Below are positions 50,961 through 63,109 of a DNA stretch of 64,000 bases, in pieces. Source of the stretch: Varroa destructor. Taxonomy: Eukaryota; Arthropoda; Arachnida; Mesostigmata; Varroidae. How positions within the stretch are numbered: position 1 is the stretch's first letter; every line of letters begins with the position of its first letter. Below the pieces are notes generated by a model, which did not search any database, was not told the origin of the DNA, and worked only from the letters and a program-made list of their open reading frames with translations. Both the position numbers and the translations under genes were made by a program. The stretch spans positions 41,245,435 to 41,309,434 of the forward strand of contig NW_019211456.1 of assembly GCF_002443255.2 (NCBI RefSeq), read 5' to 3'.

Positions 50961-53900
50961 CGTATCGTTATGCGAGTCCACGATTGCATTAGCCCAATGT
51001 AAAGGTATAATATACAAACATTTGTATTATCTACGATTAAAGTGGTGAATCTTCGTTCGCAATTCTATAAACACCATTCTGGCGACGCAACAATTGGCAG
51101 AACCTGGATCCGTCGTCAAGGGAAAATCGCTAAATTGTTGGCCTGTCAATTTTCTTTTGTCGCGTGAGTCTCCCAACTTTAATGAAGCAGGTCGTTGTTC
51201 TTATGATGGTTTGGGGGTTTTGTAGGAGAAGCCCGTTCGAAGTGCATCTGTCTGCGAACAGCAGAAAAGATTCGGATTGATGCCTAGATGCGCCAGATCG
51301 TATTGCAAGTCGTCACACTGGATCCGGGTGGAAATTTCGTTGCGTTGCGCCTTGCCGACCTAGTTTGATGCGGTCGTTACTTGGCCTGCAACGACAGGGC
51401 GTTCAAAGGAACTAAACAGGCACACACGAACGAGTAGGTCGTCAATCGCCGGATCTGTTGCGTGTTACGAAATCAACAATAAGGACCGACTTAGTTAACG
51501 TCTAGGCTCTTCGTTTAAATACGCTCCATCGACGATTAGGGTAGCAGTAGATCATTTATCGGAGACTTGTTTGCCGTATGCACTACTATCGATAAATCCA
51601 TACCGTTTGCCGATATATTCGAAAACATAAATGTTTGCATTAATAATAACTGACAATTCATTTTAGCAAAAACAATATTGGCAACAATGGTGTATTATTA
51701 TTTCCTGTACCACACATTGAGGGTATATCCATGAGCTTGCAGATACGTTTTCAATTGATTTACAAGATAGTAGTTTTTCGGCTTGAAACTGTCATACGTA
51801 TCATGTAGTATGCGTTCATAACTAAAAAAAAAAGTATTTAAACTTGTCAGTGCAGCATCATGTGTAAGTTATTTTTGGTTAGCACTACACTGACCACAGT
51901 TTATTATATATATATATATTGGCCTGCGCCGTCCCGAATGTCCGCAGCATTAACCATTGTTCCGTGCGAGCCAGTCGGTGATTTTTACATTTGGGCAAGC
52001 ATTGTGGCATTGTTCCTGATAGACATGTGCTACTTAGACACGTATTTGACCACATGCACAGTGTTCTAACCATATGGAACGGAACCAGACGACACGCAAA
52101 TGGAAAATCGCTTACAGAGTGTTCATTTGCTGCTGCTGCTGCTGCTGTTAGATGAGTAAGTTTTCTGGGCTTTTTATGCCGTTGTTGGCCTTCTTCTGCT
52201 CGTTGCCACCGTCGCTGCTTCTGACACGGCTGACGTCGCGTTATAGTAGTTTGGTTCCCCTGTCTTCCTGTCTACAGTAGTATCGGCGACGGCGCTTACT
52301 CTTCTAACTGCTGTCTGACGCACTCCATGAATGCGTCCGTTGTCTACAAGCACTATTAATGTTTCAAACTGTTCGCGTGTCTGTGTCTGTATGTAAGGAT
52401 GATATGTTACTAGGCCTGGACGGGCGACAGATGAAGCCACGTCACTCAGTGCGCGACACCAAGCTCGGACAGGTTCTCACTCGTGCCGTTATAACGATGA
52501 TTCACGATTCTGTTCGCATCATCAACGCTGGCTCGATGACGGTATAAATCGATTTATGGATCTGTCTGCTGTTTTCCACATAAAATCGTCGATCCATTTG
52601 TATAGAGCTATCTATGACATGTGTTGAGTTCTATCTCGAAAGCGTACTGGCCGTCGTCGATCAAATCTGTCTAGACGAGATTTAACAGTGTTAGAGACAT
52701 GTCGTTTCTGCACACTGCACTCGCTTTTATTGTGTACGTCCTCACCCCAGTCATGCAGATTTCGATTTGTCTAATTCGCTACCAGTATTTAGCCGTTAAG
52801 TAGTAACTACGCTATTCTTCTTTGTTTCAATTGCTTACTGTTCCTTTCAAGTAAGCCACGCAAGTCTACAATAAATGGGAATCTGATTGCCGTATTGTCA
52901 ATTACGTAAAATGCCGTATATCACATGCGCTTCACATTACGGCATCAGCGGAACTTGCAGCCCCATCCGCAATAGTCTTCGTGCTACGTCGCCTCCTCGA
53001 AGCGACAGCACAAACAATAGCTTCAACAATAGCTTATAGGCAGAAATGGACTTCGTACCAGCATAATGTGCTGACTCTATCGCCCGGTTATTACCAAAAT
53101 GGTGCATTGTGTTTCGGCGCTACGTGTAAATTTGTGAATGACTACGTGTCTGTGTATGAATCCACGAACGGATCCGCTTCAGGTACCTCACCAAGGGAGA
53201 GAAAATCAGAAAGACGCACAGAGGCACAGCCGCGCGGTTGATCACGTCAAGAATAGACTGAGAGTAGCCGGTATGGAAAGGACGTGCACACTGCACTCAG
53301 TTTAGCGTCGACGTTCGAACGGGGTAGCGGCGGCAATGTCAACGATATTTTTGCAGACAATAAGCGAGTGAGCTATAGCTACGTGTGCTATTGATAGATT
53401 AAACATCGATTAGTTGTCCAGTCAATCGACTTTCGTTGAAGGCAGCGATTTCTGTATGGCGGCCGCAGTAGTTTTTGTTTGTTCGCTAACGCTCTTGCTG
53501 TATATAGCTTACCGGGTGAACGAAAGAGTAAACAGTATCTGGCTGATTTTGCTTATGGGACGAAAGGACCAAGAAAGAAGTATTCAAACACTGCACGCCG
53601 TTTGCGTATCGAGTAAGCTGTCACAACGATTAATTGTCAGGTCGAAGTATACCGAGGACAAATTCGATTTTCCCTATATTCCGGTACGCACCTGACTTAA
53701 GTTTGATCTATTATTCGTTTTGTTGTCTAGCCTACACATGCATATTGATGAGCAGACATCTATGCACGCACGCTATTCTAGTCTGTCGCTAGGTAGAGCA
53801 CGTAAGCACACACGGAGTGCTCGCCACTATTTAAGCAACGGTCAGAATCGAAGATAGATTGTGTTGTCAATTGGCCACGCGTGAAGGGTTGACGGTCGAC

Positions 53901-56640
53901 TGCATAGCCTTCGTTGTCTATCGTCACAAGTGAGCATGTCATAATAGTTTAGTTCTAGGACAGTTATTACGGCAACACAAGACAACAATAACTACCACTG
54001 CCTTTTTGAAGAAAAATGCCTATTTTCTTTTTGATATATAATAGTAGATGATAATACAAGGGGCGTTAGAGAGGCATATGTGTTGGGGTATTGCACGATA
54101 CATTTGCTTAATGAATGCACACATACGTGTCTTTTTTTTTTAGCTGTCGAGTAGTACTGCTAGAGCTAATTGTAGTAGTGGTAACGGCGGTGTCCTGATT
54201 CGGTGCCGCGATATATATTTCTATTTGTCCGTTAATACATTTCGTTTGTGGTCGTATGGGATGCATGAGCGTGTCGCAGCACGTACGTTAATGCTTTTGA
54301 TCGCTTAACATTACTTTAGCATCATCAAATGGCTCAGTGATAGTAACCATCGTAGGCACCAACTAAAAGATATGCATGAAAAGACGCTTGTACGGACAAT
54401 TGCAAACGGATACACGCAAATTACGTCACAGCACAAAATCCGGCGATCATATGGCCAGCTGCTGTTGCCGTTACTGAGTCTACGGCGCTGTGCAATGCGT
54501 CCAACAGCAGCGACGATTTCTATTCGAATTGCCACGCAAAAATATTGGCGTCGTCGATCTTTATCGAGGCTGTTGGCGCGATTGTTAACGCTGCTAGCGA
54601 TTGAAAAACGGCTAAAGCAGCGGAAGGGATTCTACTTTTAGACCATAAGCCCTTGAATCATATCGAGCGGCAAGAACACCTTAGATTTGAATGGAATCTA
54701 CTATGCTTACCGTTAGTTATTAACCAGCGCCTACCGTCGGCAACCTGCCCATCATATAGAAGTATTGTACTTCTGGTTTCCCCTTGCAATACAAGAACTG
54801 GGCAGACGCGCTAGCTTCCCATTAAAACCTCATTGAGAACTGACCAGTCGAATCACCATTGCGACCCGGCGCCAGGAGTCGTCGAAGGAACGCTTGTTGA
54901 CAATCGCTGAGGCAGAAGCTGCTGGTTATTGTTACTGCTGCTCTTCCTCTTACGGCTGCATGCGTGCACGGGCATGAAGCTGATTACTTACATTTTCACT
55001 TATTCCTACTTCGTTTTCTGCATCAGCCCCTACTACTAGCCTTTTCCTAGGCGCATGAGATTAATCGGCCACATTACAAACGATCACATGAACATGCGAT
55101 TTTTATTACCCCGCTGTTTAATCTTCGTATAGGAGTAGAAATAACGGTTGTGGTACCAGCCGTACGACGACTTCGGCTAGAAAACACGTTTACAACAACC
55201 GTATAATTATAATAACCACAGTTATAAATTATATTATACGTATCACAACTATTCGCGCTAGGACGCTAATGGCTGCATCGAGATATCTTAGCACAGATGC
55301 AATATGGAAGATCTGTCGATGTACGTATTCATATATGGGCTCTTAGTTGGACGCCTAAATAAATATTGTTCATGCTTTATATACACACAGATATATATGT
55401 GTGCTTAGCTTAGCTCCTCTGTCTTCTTGCACATATCATCACGGTCACCCTGTATCTTTAGTTAAATTTATCGTGGCCATTCTCACACAGACTATCTTTA
55501 TAGTGGCACCAATGTGCACCATTCCGATATATTAGATATGCTATAATTTTACAGGGACGACATACGTGTAGTTTTTGTCCGGCGTTAACACTTCCGACTT
55601 TCGTTTTAATGGTCGTCGAATTCTTTTTTTTTTATACTAATCGTCATTGGGTAGCTATCGTAATAACTTACCAACGCTGCCACATTGAAACAAATCCCGA
55701 GCAGTGGCTATCGTTGTACGTCGAATTCGCTTGTACGCTAAATGCATCCATGGGGACCCGTTTCTGTTTGTATTTGCATATTAAATTTTAATTTATATAC
55801 ACTTCGTTTGCCTTTTTTGCAAAATGGCTGTTTAGACTACATACGATACGTCCCCATCCGTGGTTGTCTGATAAATTTTATGCACAGCCAGAAGAATTAA
55901 ATAAAAAATCAGTCTCGTGGTCGACGGTTGGGGTGAATTATGGGCGTTCGTACCGTGTGAACATTATCCTTTTCCGTAAATATCACAAGTAAATGATTTT
56001 TCTCAGTTTTAGTTAATAAACATACGTTTTGATACTTGTAGCAGCAGGTCAAATGTTTCAATTGCACCGTTGACTATGGGAATGGTTCGTATTTGATGCT
56101 AATTAATTAAAAATAACGACAGTGCCTAATAGGCTAAGATGTAAACATTTAGCCGGCCTAAAAGGGCGGAACGCTTGATCATTTCAGGCCCTACGCACAC
56201 AATCATAATACCCGTTAATGTTTGAATTTTAAACGCCTTATCTGACCTTGAGTCTAACTAGTTTTTGTTTCGTTTCTGTAACATAAACTTGGTGTATCCT
56301 ACATGCATGCTGTTTCCAGCGGCAAAACTCTTCTATCATTTTTACAAAACACCCAACCAGGTTGAAAATCTCTCATTAAAATATGATGCACTCTCATTAT
56401 CGTAATTTAGATCTATCCCTCCAACGATGACGCTAGATTTACTCGGTGTCGTCCTTTCTATTCGGTCGCGTTTCCCTAGTGAATGCGTTTATCTGCCGAT
56501 TTGCTTTCTCAAACAGTCCCATAACGGTAGACTACGCAGATGTTCGCGGATAAATAATTCTTACTCAACAATACTCCATATGGCCGTCTATGGGTTAGCA
56601 GCATCAGAGTCGTCATAGCATTGCGTCTTGTTATTTGTGT
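50961..56640. other. Non-genic stretch with weak candidate frames
   Basis: No supported gene. The frame at 53456-53695 (plus, 79 codons from an ATG) opens with a hydrophobic anchor-like segment (Ala-Ala-Ala-Val-Val-Phe-Val ... Leu-Leu-Leu-Tyr) followed by a polar tail, and reads like a small membrane protein, but many frames of its length occur by chance. At 54141 a T-run acceptor precedes a frame of about 55 codons. Frames at 51.86, 52.36 and 52.98 kb are similar in quality. A (CTG)6 tract at 52130-52147 is followed by a GTAAGT site at 52156. Confidence 0.4.
52130..52147. repeat. (CTG)6 tract
   Basis: Six CTG units followed within about 10 bases by a GTAAGT donor-like site. Confidence 0.85.
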
Positions 56641-57548
56641 GTATTTGCGTATGAGTCAGTGTGTGTGTGTGTTTGTGTTATTTGGCCATTCGCTTAGAAT
56701 CAGCAGCACGCAAAGGTCTCCACCTTCCTCGTCCATTCTCTCACTCCGTACACATGTGTTAGTGCGCTAGTTTGGACGCTCGCGGCGCTTGCTACGCTCC
56801 TGGCCGTAGCCCACCTGCGCTCAGTTAAGCTCTTGGCCGCATTCTCATGAGCCAGATTAGCTATTTACCGTTTGTGTCCGCCGTCCTAGTGAACCTTGGT
56901 GCTGACGCAGTATCGCTTTGAGCCATAGGAAAACGTGCACTACTTACGTTAATGTTGTTGCTACTTCTGTTCTTCACTTTGGTGTTGTTTCTGGTCGGGG
57001 CCTCTCCATAACAATTCCGCTCTGAGTCGCCTCGTCCACGGCAGCCTGCCGTTACCCGGCCGATCGTCATTCGTAGACGGACGAAGGATCGCTGCTGCCC
57101 CAGCTCAGGTTAGCTAGACTCGGTTCCTTTTGGCCGACGTCGTCATTTGAGCGTGGCTAGAGTGAGCCACAGTGATGATGACTGTAATAGTAAGGAGGCC
57201 GAACGACGGATCGAATGGCGCCCGTTGTGACTGGCTAGGTATAGCAAACGTCTTCCTCTTGTTGTTTTTTAGCTATCGTTGCTGTTTTTGTTGTTTAGCT
57301 TCTCTTTTTCTATTCTTCTGCTATTTAGGTTCGACCTACTGCCTAATTTACGGCTCTGCGCTTGCTGCCGTCACATAAGATGTCACTGTTGCCTGCCCCC
57401 ATGCAACAATCAACTGCATCGCCATCATCAAGATTGTCGTCACGACCGTGTCGCTCTAGCTGCTGCTTCTGATCGTCATCATCATGGACATACCTACAGA
57501 CAATAGCCAAAAATAGGCAACGTCATATAGACTTATATACAAATGAGT

Positions 57549-57568
57549 ACACACACACACACACACAC
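57549..57568. repeat. (AC)10 microsatellite
   Basis: Ten AC units. Confidence 0.9.
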
Positions 57569-57662
57569 GCACAAACAGAATAGACTGTTGCCATGAGGCA
57601 AGCGACATAACATATAGTAGCACAATGTCGTGGTGCGGAACATAAGAACATATTGTACAATC

Positions 57663-57680
57663 GCTGCTGCTGCTGCTGCT
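57663..57680. repeat. (GCT)6 tract
   Basis: Six GCT units. Confidence 0.85.
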
Positions 57681-58192
57681 CAGGATCGGCTTCAGGAACG
57701 ACCTGGTTGGCGCCGTTTCCTGCGCGAATTCGCAGCCGCATGAAAAAGGCGATAGCGAACATAGGGGCTATACGAGGCTCGGCAGCCGTGGTCTTCTTTC
57801 GTTCTGTTTCCGTAGTTCGTTGCTTTTTTCGTTTTTTCCTCTATGATGAGAGAAGTGAAGAAACATTACAAGCTGTCTGTGGCGCAACTTGGTTCAGTCC
57901 GTTGATTTGACTATGTGTCCGTATATATAATATGTGTGCATTTTCACTATGAACGAAACAACAAACGTCTCGTTGTCCATTAACCACTGCAGGCACTGTT
58001 GCCCTTGTTGATTCCACTACGTTACGTGTTGTGGCACGTGAGTGTCTGCTTGTATATGCGCCTGTGTGCAGATTCATATGTATGCCTTCTACATCAATGG
58101 GGCTTTGGAGGCCCTCCTTTTACTCTGACTTGCTGGCTGCTATTTGCCGTCATCATCTAACTCACCCAAGTCGTCGGCTTCCCTCTGACCCA

Positions 58193-58213
58193 TCGACGAC
58201 GACGACGACGACC
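58193..58213. repeat. (CGA)n tract
   Basis: CGA/GAC run of about seven units, CpG-rich. Confidence 0.8.
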
Positions 58214-58600
58214 CTGTTCCAAGTGAAATGGGCTGAAATGAATCCTACGGACGTCTGTTTCTATGCCTGTCTATTCATCTGTCTTTCTCAGCGTAGGCTC
58301 AGCTACTGTATGTGTTATTGCTCGAGTGTGGATTTGCCTGTGCTGGGTACACGGCCGACGCGCGCGTCAGTTGCAGCGTGCATGCTTCTAGTGCCAAGCG
58401 TCGCAACCGCAGCTGTCTTGTTTGCTGGGCGACGCCGCGAGCGTTAGATGACTGCACAGTCAATGGGTTGATCGGACGGTGCTGCCAATTACTGGGAGCC
58501 CCATCGCCACTGATGGGGTCTCTCTGTCGACCTCTACAAACGCAGGGGCCCCGAAGGGTTAAGTAGGTTTAGCTCTGCTCCCATCTTTCTGTCCAAGCCA

Positions 58601-59073
58601 AACAGCTGAATTTGGTGATTGCTCGCTCAAAAGCCTACCGATACTTAGTTTTGAGTGAGCGCCGTAGTTTAACAAAAACGAAATAACATAATATGTAGCT
58701 GCAATGATGACGAGGATACTAACGACAAGGAATTAAAAGGAGGTCTGATCTATACTATATGTATACGCATCATTCATTTGGGGGGCGTTGTCTTCCATAG
58801 ATCGATTATATTTTATGGAGGTAGTTACGGCGAGGGAGGTAAGTCTCGTGCTTGATTCCCAAGTGTGCTTTTGGATTTTTTCATATTGAACGCGTAATTT
58901 TGTTACTAATTGAAAGTACAGTGATACGAGAATACCGTATCGTAAACAACGTGCTCAAAATCGTCCCCATATATCGCTACGTGAACACTTTTAGGTTTCA
59001 GCCAGATGTTTAAGCTAGTATACAAGTATATTGGGATAGCATCGTGATAACACTTTGTGTGTTCTTGTGCTCA
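58601..59073. other. Downstream flank of possible exon 2, no feature
   Basis: AT-leaning DNA. On the minus strand, where a 3' UTR of the exon at 59074-59250 would lie, I found no AATAAA within about 400 bases, which weakens the case that its stop is the gene's true end. Confidence 0.4.
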
Positions 59074-59250
59074 TCACTCAACGCCTTGTAACGTATTTGC
59101 ACATCGAACTGATAATCCGCTTGCGGTTGCCCATTCACTAGCTTGTGTTTCAAAGCCCCTACCTCGTTTTTGTGGCCCTGGCGTCGGGATATCCCTGAAT
59201 TTGTCTTTTCCGCAATGTTTTATAAGGTCGTGGCAAGGTTGAATAGATAG
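59074..59250 (-). CDS. Possible second exon of the secreted-protein candidate
   Basis: On the minus strand a pyrimidine-leaning acceptor (TTCGCCTTTTCATCAG) ends at 59251. From 59250 one frame is open in phase 0 for 58 codons to TGA at 59074, matching the phase-0 donor of the exon at 60585-60725 about 1.3 kb upstream. It starts Leu-Ser-Ile-Gln-Pro-Cys-His-Asp-Leu and has a second Cys at residue 13 and a third near residue 50, a basic Pro/Gly stretch (Pro-Thr-Pro-Gly-Pro-Gln-Lys-Arg-Gly) and a Trp at residue 40. An internal GTAGGG after CGAG could be an alternative donor near residue 30. No family recognised. The link to exon 1 rests on strand, phase and distance only; no matching second exon was seen for copy A. 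Confidence 0.27.
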   Translation of the reverse strand, partial: LSIQPCHDLIKHCGKDKFRDIPTPGPQKRGRGFETQASEWATASGLSVRCANTLQGVE

Positions 59251-59639
59251 CTGATGAAAAGGCGAACATACTGAATGGAAACAAACTTGAATTTTCAATA
59301 GAGACTAAGTTAAAAGATTAGCGGATAGCTGCAGCTTCAATAGCTTTCGCACAGTTTCGCTATACCTATATATTAGGCTGTTACAAGCGATCTCGATAAA
59401 TAATTTTGAAACTTTGCGCGGATAACAAACATTTTCTGGTAAATAGTTCAGTCTCCAGTAGAAACTTGCAAGTGAAAACCGGTTCAGTTTAGTCTAACAG
59501 AGAATGAGTGCAGAAGGAAAAACGTTTTTTAGTCTCGAAACTTCACCGTTAGCGGTTAGGTTTTCATCTTTAAAAGGCTACAACGCAGAGCAAATTCATT
59601 AAAAATTATTGAAGGCATCAGGCAAGGGCTTAATAATTA

Positions 59640-60445
59640 CAGTAAAGTACGTGAACGGTGCAAGCATTTTATGAACGGAGATCGAGGTGTTGAAGCTTAA
59701 CAAAAAGGTGACCCGATGTCGAGACCCGAAGGACAAGAAATCACCGCCGCAATCGAGGTGGATTTTTACAAAAACGGGGCCGTCCACCAAGGCTGGCATT
59801 CCGCATGTAGCGTGTCATAGGAATGCAAGTCAAATACTTGAAATGTGGAAAGCGAGTAAAAAAATTGCTCAACTTATATTTTAATTTATAAAAAAAAATT
59901 ACCTGGAGCATACGATCGCCACATACGAAACATGGTTCAGTGTCTACTGCGAGTCGGAGAGCGACCAGGCGAGAGACCGGTGTCCCCCGGGAGAGACATC
60001 GAGTTCAGTGGCAGTATCGAATAAATTTGGACTCAAGGTGCTACTAGCACTGGCAATGGACATCAGGGACATCTGCTACTCTGAGATACTCAACGAAAAT
60101 GAAACAATGAATGCAGCCCGATATCTGTATTTCCTCAAGAGACCCATGGGCCATTTGCGCGGCTAGACCTTACCGCCATGCCTCAATTACTTTCTGGATT
60201 GAGTAAAGGAGTATCCGACGGTAACTTTAACCGGTCCATTCTTCAGATATAAGTCCGTACGACTACGCAACCTTCCGTTCCCTAAAAAGGGTAACCAGTA
60301 AACAGGCATGTCCTATTATCGACTCACTTTGAGAAGCCATACATAAAGAAATTACACGGGAACATGAATAATAGTTATATGGCTGTCCAGGAGTCGCCGG
60401 AGCGCTAAGTGTGCAAAATATAAATGGCAGTATTTCTAACACATA
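59640..60445 (+). pseudogene. Decayed mariner-type (IS630/Tc1/mariner) transposase
   Basis: Three collinear pieces in different frames match a mariner transposase. (1) About 59650-59760: a segment with the HTH-linker look of the family, Lys-His-Phe-Met-Asn-Gly-Asp-Arg-Gly-Val-Glu-Ala. (2) 59903-60166: 87 codons around Tyr-Glu-Thr-Trp, the site of the catalytic GDETW motif with its Asp replaced by Tyr, then Pro-Pro-Gly-Glu, Lys-Val-Leu-Leu, and a Cys-Tyr-Ser-Glu-Ile-Leu-Asn segment like the family's ELLPKGQTIN region. (3) About 60225-60440: His-Ser-Ser-Asp-Ile-Ser-Pro-Tyr-Asp-Tyr, matching HSPDLAPSDY with the last catalytic Asp, then Arg-Ser-Leu-Lys. The second catalytic Asp motif (HDNARPH) is missing. 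Frameshifts and several stops show it is dead. Terminal inverted repeats were not found. It lies opposite in strand inside the presumed intron of the secreted-protein candidate. Confidence 0.75.
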
Positions 60446-60547
60446 ATAAGATAATTGTACTAACTCAAATTTGTAAAAAAGAAATATTTGACTTCAGAAA
60501 TCGCCAGATTCGAGAGACTTTGTATCATACATATACATATATACTGC
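60446..60547. other. Spacer between transposase remnant and duplicated unit
   Basis: AT-rich, no feature seen; it may contain the lost right end of the mariner element. Confidence 0.4.
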
Positions 60548-60925
60548 GGTGACTTGCAGAAGCTTCTTTTTGCCACAGAATCACCTTCCATTGGCTATCA
60601 AATATGTCTTCACTTCTGACAGAGTTTAAATTAAAGGGCAACGACAACGACCGAACTTCGATATCAGCATTAACAACAACAGCGACAAAAAGATGGAGAC
60701 GACAAAAAACAATTGATAATTTCATTCCGCCATATTTTGCTATTTGTTGGAGCATTTAGTTTAAGTTGTCGACCATTGCTTGACTACGATACGCGGCGCA
60801 GTTGTTCTATAAAACCATCGACCGACTGGCTCTCTTTGTTCAATCTAGAAGTTCTTACTTCCATGATGGGGTATTGTCGAATTATTTAATCTTGGGCGGC
60901 TTTTGCTTCTCCTGGTCATCATGTA
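60548..60925 (-). repeat. Duplicated unit, copy B (about 400 bp)
   Basis: Partner of 50587-50960, same orientation. The shared part covers the exon-like frame, its donor and about 200 bases of 5' flank. If this is a gene, the conserved flank would hold its leader and promoter. Confidence 0.7.
60585..60725 (-). CDS. Possible first coding exon of a small secreted protein
   Basis: Minus-strand ATG at 60723-60725 opens 47 codons ending at a TGGAAG/GTGATT splice donor (exon end 60585, phase 0). Residues 1-20 look like a signal peptide: Met-Lys-Leu-Ser-Ile-Val-Phe-Cys, then Leu-Phe-Val-Ala-Val-Val-Val-Asn-Ala, although an Arg and a His interrupt the core. The mature part ends Ser-Glu-Asp-Ile-Phe-Asp-Ser-Gln-Trp-Lys. 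The frame, the donor and 5' flank are shared with the copy at 50.6 kb; the two differ by a net 12 bases and many substitutions are silent or conservative, which is what coding constraint leaves behind. The frame also extends 10 codons upstream to another ATG at 60755. An acceptor in matching phase lies at 59250. A dispersed non-coding repeat that happens to be open is the main alternative. Family unknown. Confidence 0.4.
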
Positions 60926-61402
60926 GTTATGTGAAGCCGAATATATAGTAATTTATGTCATTCTTGATTGAAATGGCGAATTCTTTCGTCGGACATTCGC
61001 ACTTATACCACTCTTGTGACGCACCTATTACTAATTAACAGAACCGGTGCGTGTCGAGCGGAAATGATTGAACTATACGTAAATAGATATAGTTCAATGG
61101 CGTATACCCTGACTCGGTGGATTTTAATTATCATAACGTCAGGGTGGTCTCGAGCAAAAAATAAAGCAGGCTTAGCTGGGTGATTGGCTTCTGGCTTAGA
61201 CGGATGACAACTTTGAGGTGGTCGGCCAGTTTCTCCAGTGATCGTCTTCAGTGTATTTCAGAATACAGCTTGAGGACTACTCTAGGCTTCTTTGCGCATA
61301 GCTGTTATTATTGTAAGAGTATAAAAACGGCAAATAAAAGCAAAAGTTTAGCAGGCTTCGCCTATCTCATAATCAAATGACAGTGTACATTGATTGAATA
61401 AC

Positions 61403-61403
<1 letters not shown>

Positions 61404-61435
<32 letters not shown>
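61404..61435. repeat. (TA)16 microsatellite
   Basis: Thirty-two bases of uninterrupted TA. Confidence 0.92.
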
Positions 61436-61436
<1 letters not shown>

Positions 61437-63087
61437 CCTTGAGCTGTCAAAAGGCTTAGAATTTCGTAAATGTATTGCACACGAAGTGATTAAAAATTTA
61501 TGGATCGGAAACCCCCCTTGGACGATCTGTGACTCTCTCTTCAGAGACAGTGAACGACTGCTTCTCAGCTACCGGCTAAAATCGATGCATTATAAAATGT
61601 TCTGATATATTAGAGTTTGATGGCTTCTCCAATACGTGGGCAGACCAGAAGGTTCATTACAGCGTATGGGCTATCGGGTCATATATGACATCCAAGTGAA
61701 ATGTAAGGAAACTATCCACTCAGATACATCTACAAAAATAAATCATCACGCTGTATGGGGTTTACGTTTTATCTGAAAAAATTGAAATGTAGTCGCCTAC
61801 AGGCAAATGTTGCTAGGCAAACCTTGCGAGCTCGTCGTGCTTTTTCTTCTGGAGACGTAGAAGCCTCTACATTGATCAGCAAGTTTTTACAACGAGCCCA
61901 CGGAAAGCCTTTGTTGCCCTTTTAGGGCAGATAAATAACCTCAACAAAATTTTCGGAATACAAACCAACTCAGGCCCTTAGCTGCGGGTTACTGTCAGTT
62001 ACGATTCACTAGAAGCAAAATCTGTAACGTCTGAAGTAGATGTTGAACGTATATCTAGTTGATTGTATGCCTACAGTGGAAAGTGGTGCTTATCGTTGCT
62101 TACTAGAATAACAATTACATAAGCAGTACGCTTGTCAAAATAAAGATCTATCGTTCTGCTTAGCATAGCCAATAGGAGCAAATGAAACACCCCCAAAATC
62201 TCCTCCTGATTGTATAAAACGGCCTAGGGTACTACTGACGAATAAATCGTACGACCCAGATTGCTACAAAGCTCCTATAGCTTTATTCCAGTGAGAGTAA
62301 ATCTAAATCCTAACGGTGTTAGATCACTTGTTCTGAATCATTCGATGACCAGAGGCCGGCCTTGTATATGCCTGAAATGAATGTCACTCTACCTACTACC
62401 TAATAGACTCGGGAGCTTTTCCACATTCAGCCGTGACTTTATACCGAGCAGGACTCCCTCCACAGGAAGTTCGCGAAAGCACATTAGTGTACCGTTTCAT
62501 AGTATAATTATACAGATCTCTAGGTATGGATTCGAGTATGCCTCAACTGTCGCTTTGGCTTTACAACGTACCAGGCCTTACAGGGATACGAACGTGTGAA
62601 AAGCTAGCGAGGTCTCCAAAACCGCTGCATCTACGAGCCCGTTGTATGCGTTGACTTTCACAGAGCTTACTAGAAAACCCTATCAATTACCGGCGCGCAT
62701 GGAGACAGACGGCAATACCGTCAGACGCGTCAAGACAGTGCTCATCATGGCATATTCGTTAATAGGATTAATCAAAATCGCCGGCTTTGAGGAAGTACTA
62801 TTGCTCTACAAAGACATGTTATCTTCCAAGTAGACAATGCACTTAGAAGTTACCTGAAATCCGACAAGACTACACCAGGACGATCCGTCATTTCAGCTGT
62901 CGTAAAAATTAGGCGCGTTGATTACTCTTTAAACGTGGTTCAGGATTTCGAGTAGGCGAGCCATGTAATTAGAAAGACAAATGAAAAAAAGATCACGGTG
63001 GAGCCATATTGAACGAAAGGCGGTGGCTACGCGACGTCCAGACTCAACGCACCATCGCAATAGATAACAGAGTCTAATATAGATATA

Positions 63088-63109
63088 TGTGTGTATATAT
63101 ATACACACA
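63088..63109. repeat. 22-bp perfect palindrome of TG, TA and CA units
   Basis: TGTGTG, then TA units, then CACACA: the 22 bases equal their own reverse complement. Likely microsatellite slippage. Confidence 0.85.

Larger units (their letters stand above)
56641..58600. other. GC/CpG-raised block, possible regulatory region
   Basis: No exon defined. Compared with its flanks this block has more GC, CpG and CTG/GAC triplets, with open frames on both strands up to 138 codons, a length expected once or twice by chance. A TCAGTT initiator match at 56821 has AGCCA at the +28 to +32 position, four of five bases of the downstream promoter element consensus. That combination is weak evidence for a TATA-less start on the plus strand. 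Confidence 0.35.

Noticed and set aside
53456..53695. Small membrane-protein-like frame
   Set aside because: It has an attractive hydrophobic start, but dozens of frames of this length are expected by chance and no promoter, splice or poly(A) evidence exists. It is mentioned only within the regional note.
58031..58447. 138-codon plus-strand open frame
   Set aside because: Its length is expected once or twice by chance, it overlaps triplet-rich DNA with minus-strand frames, and it has no domain.
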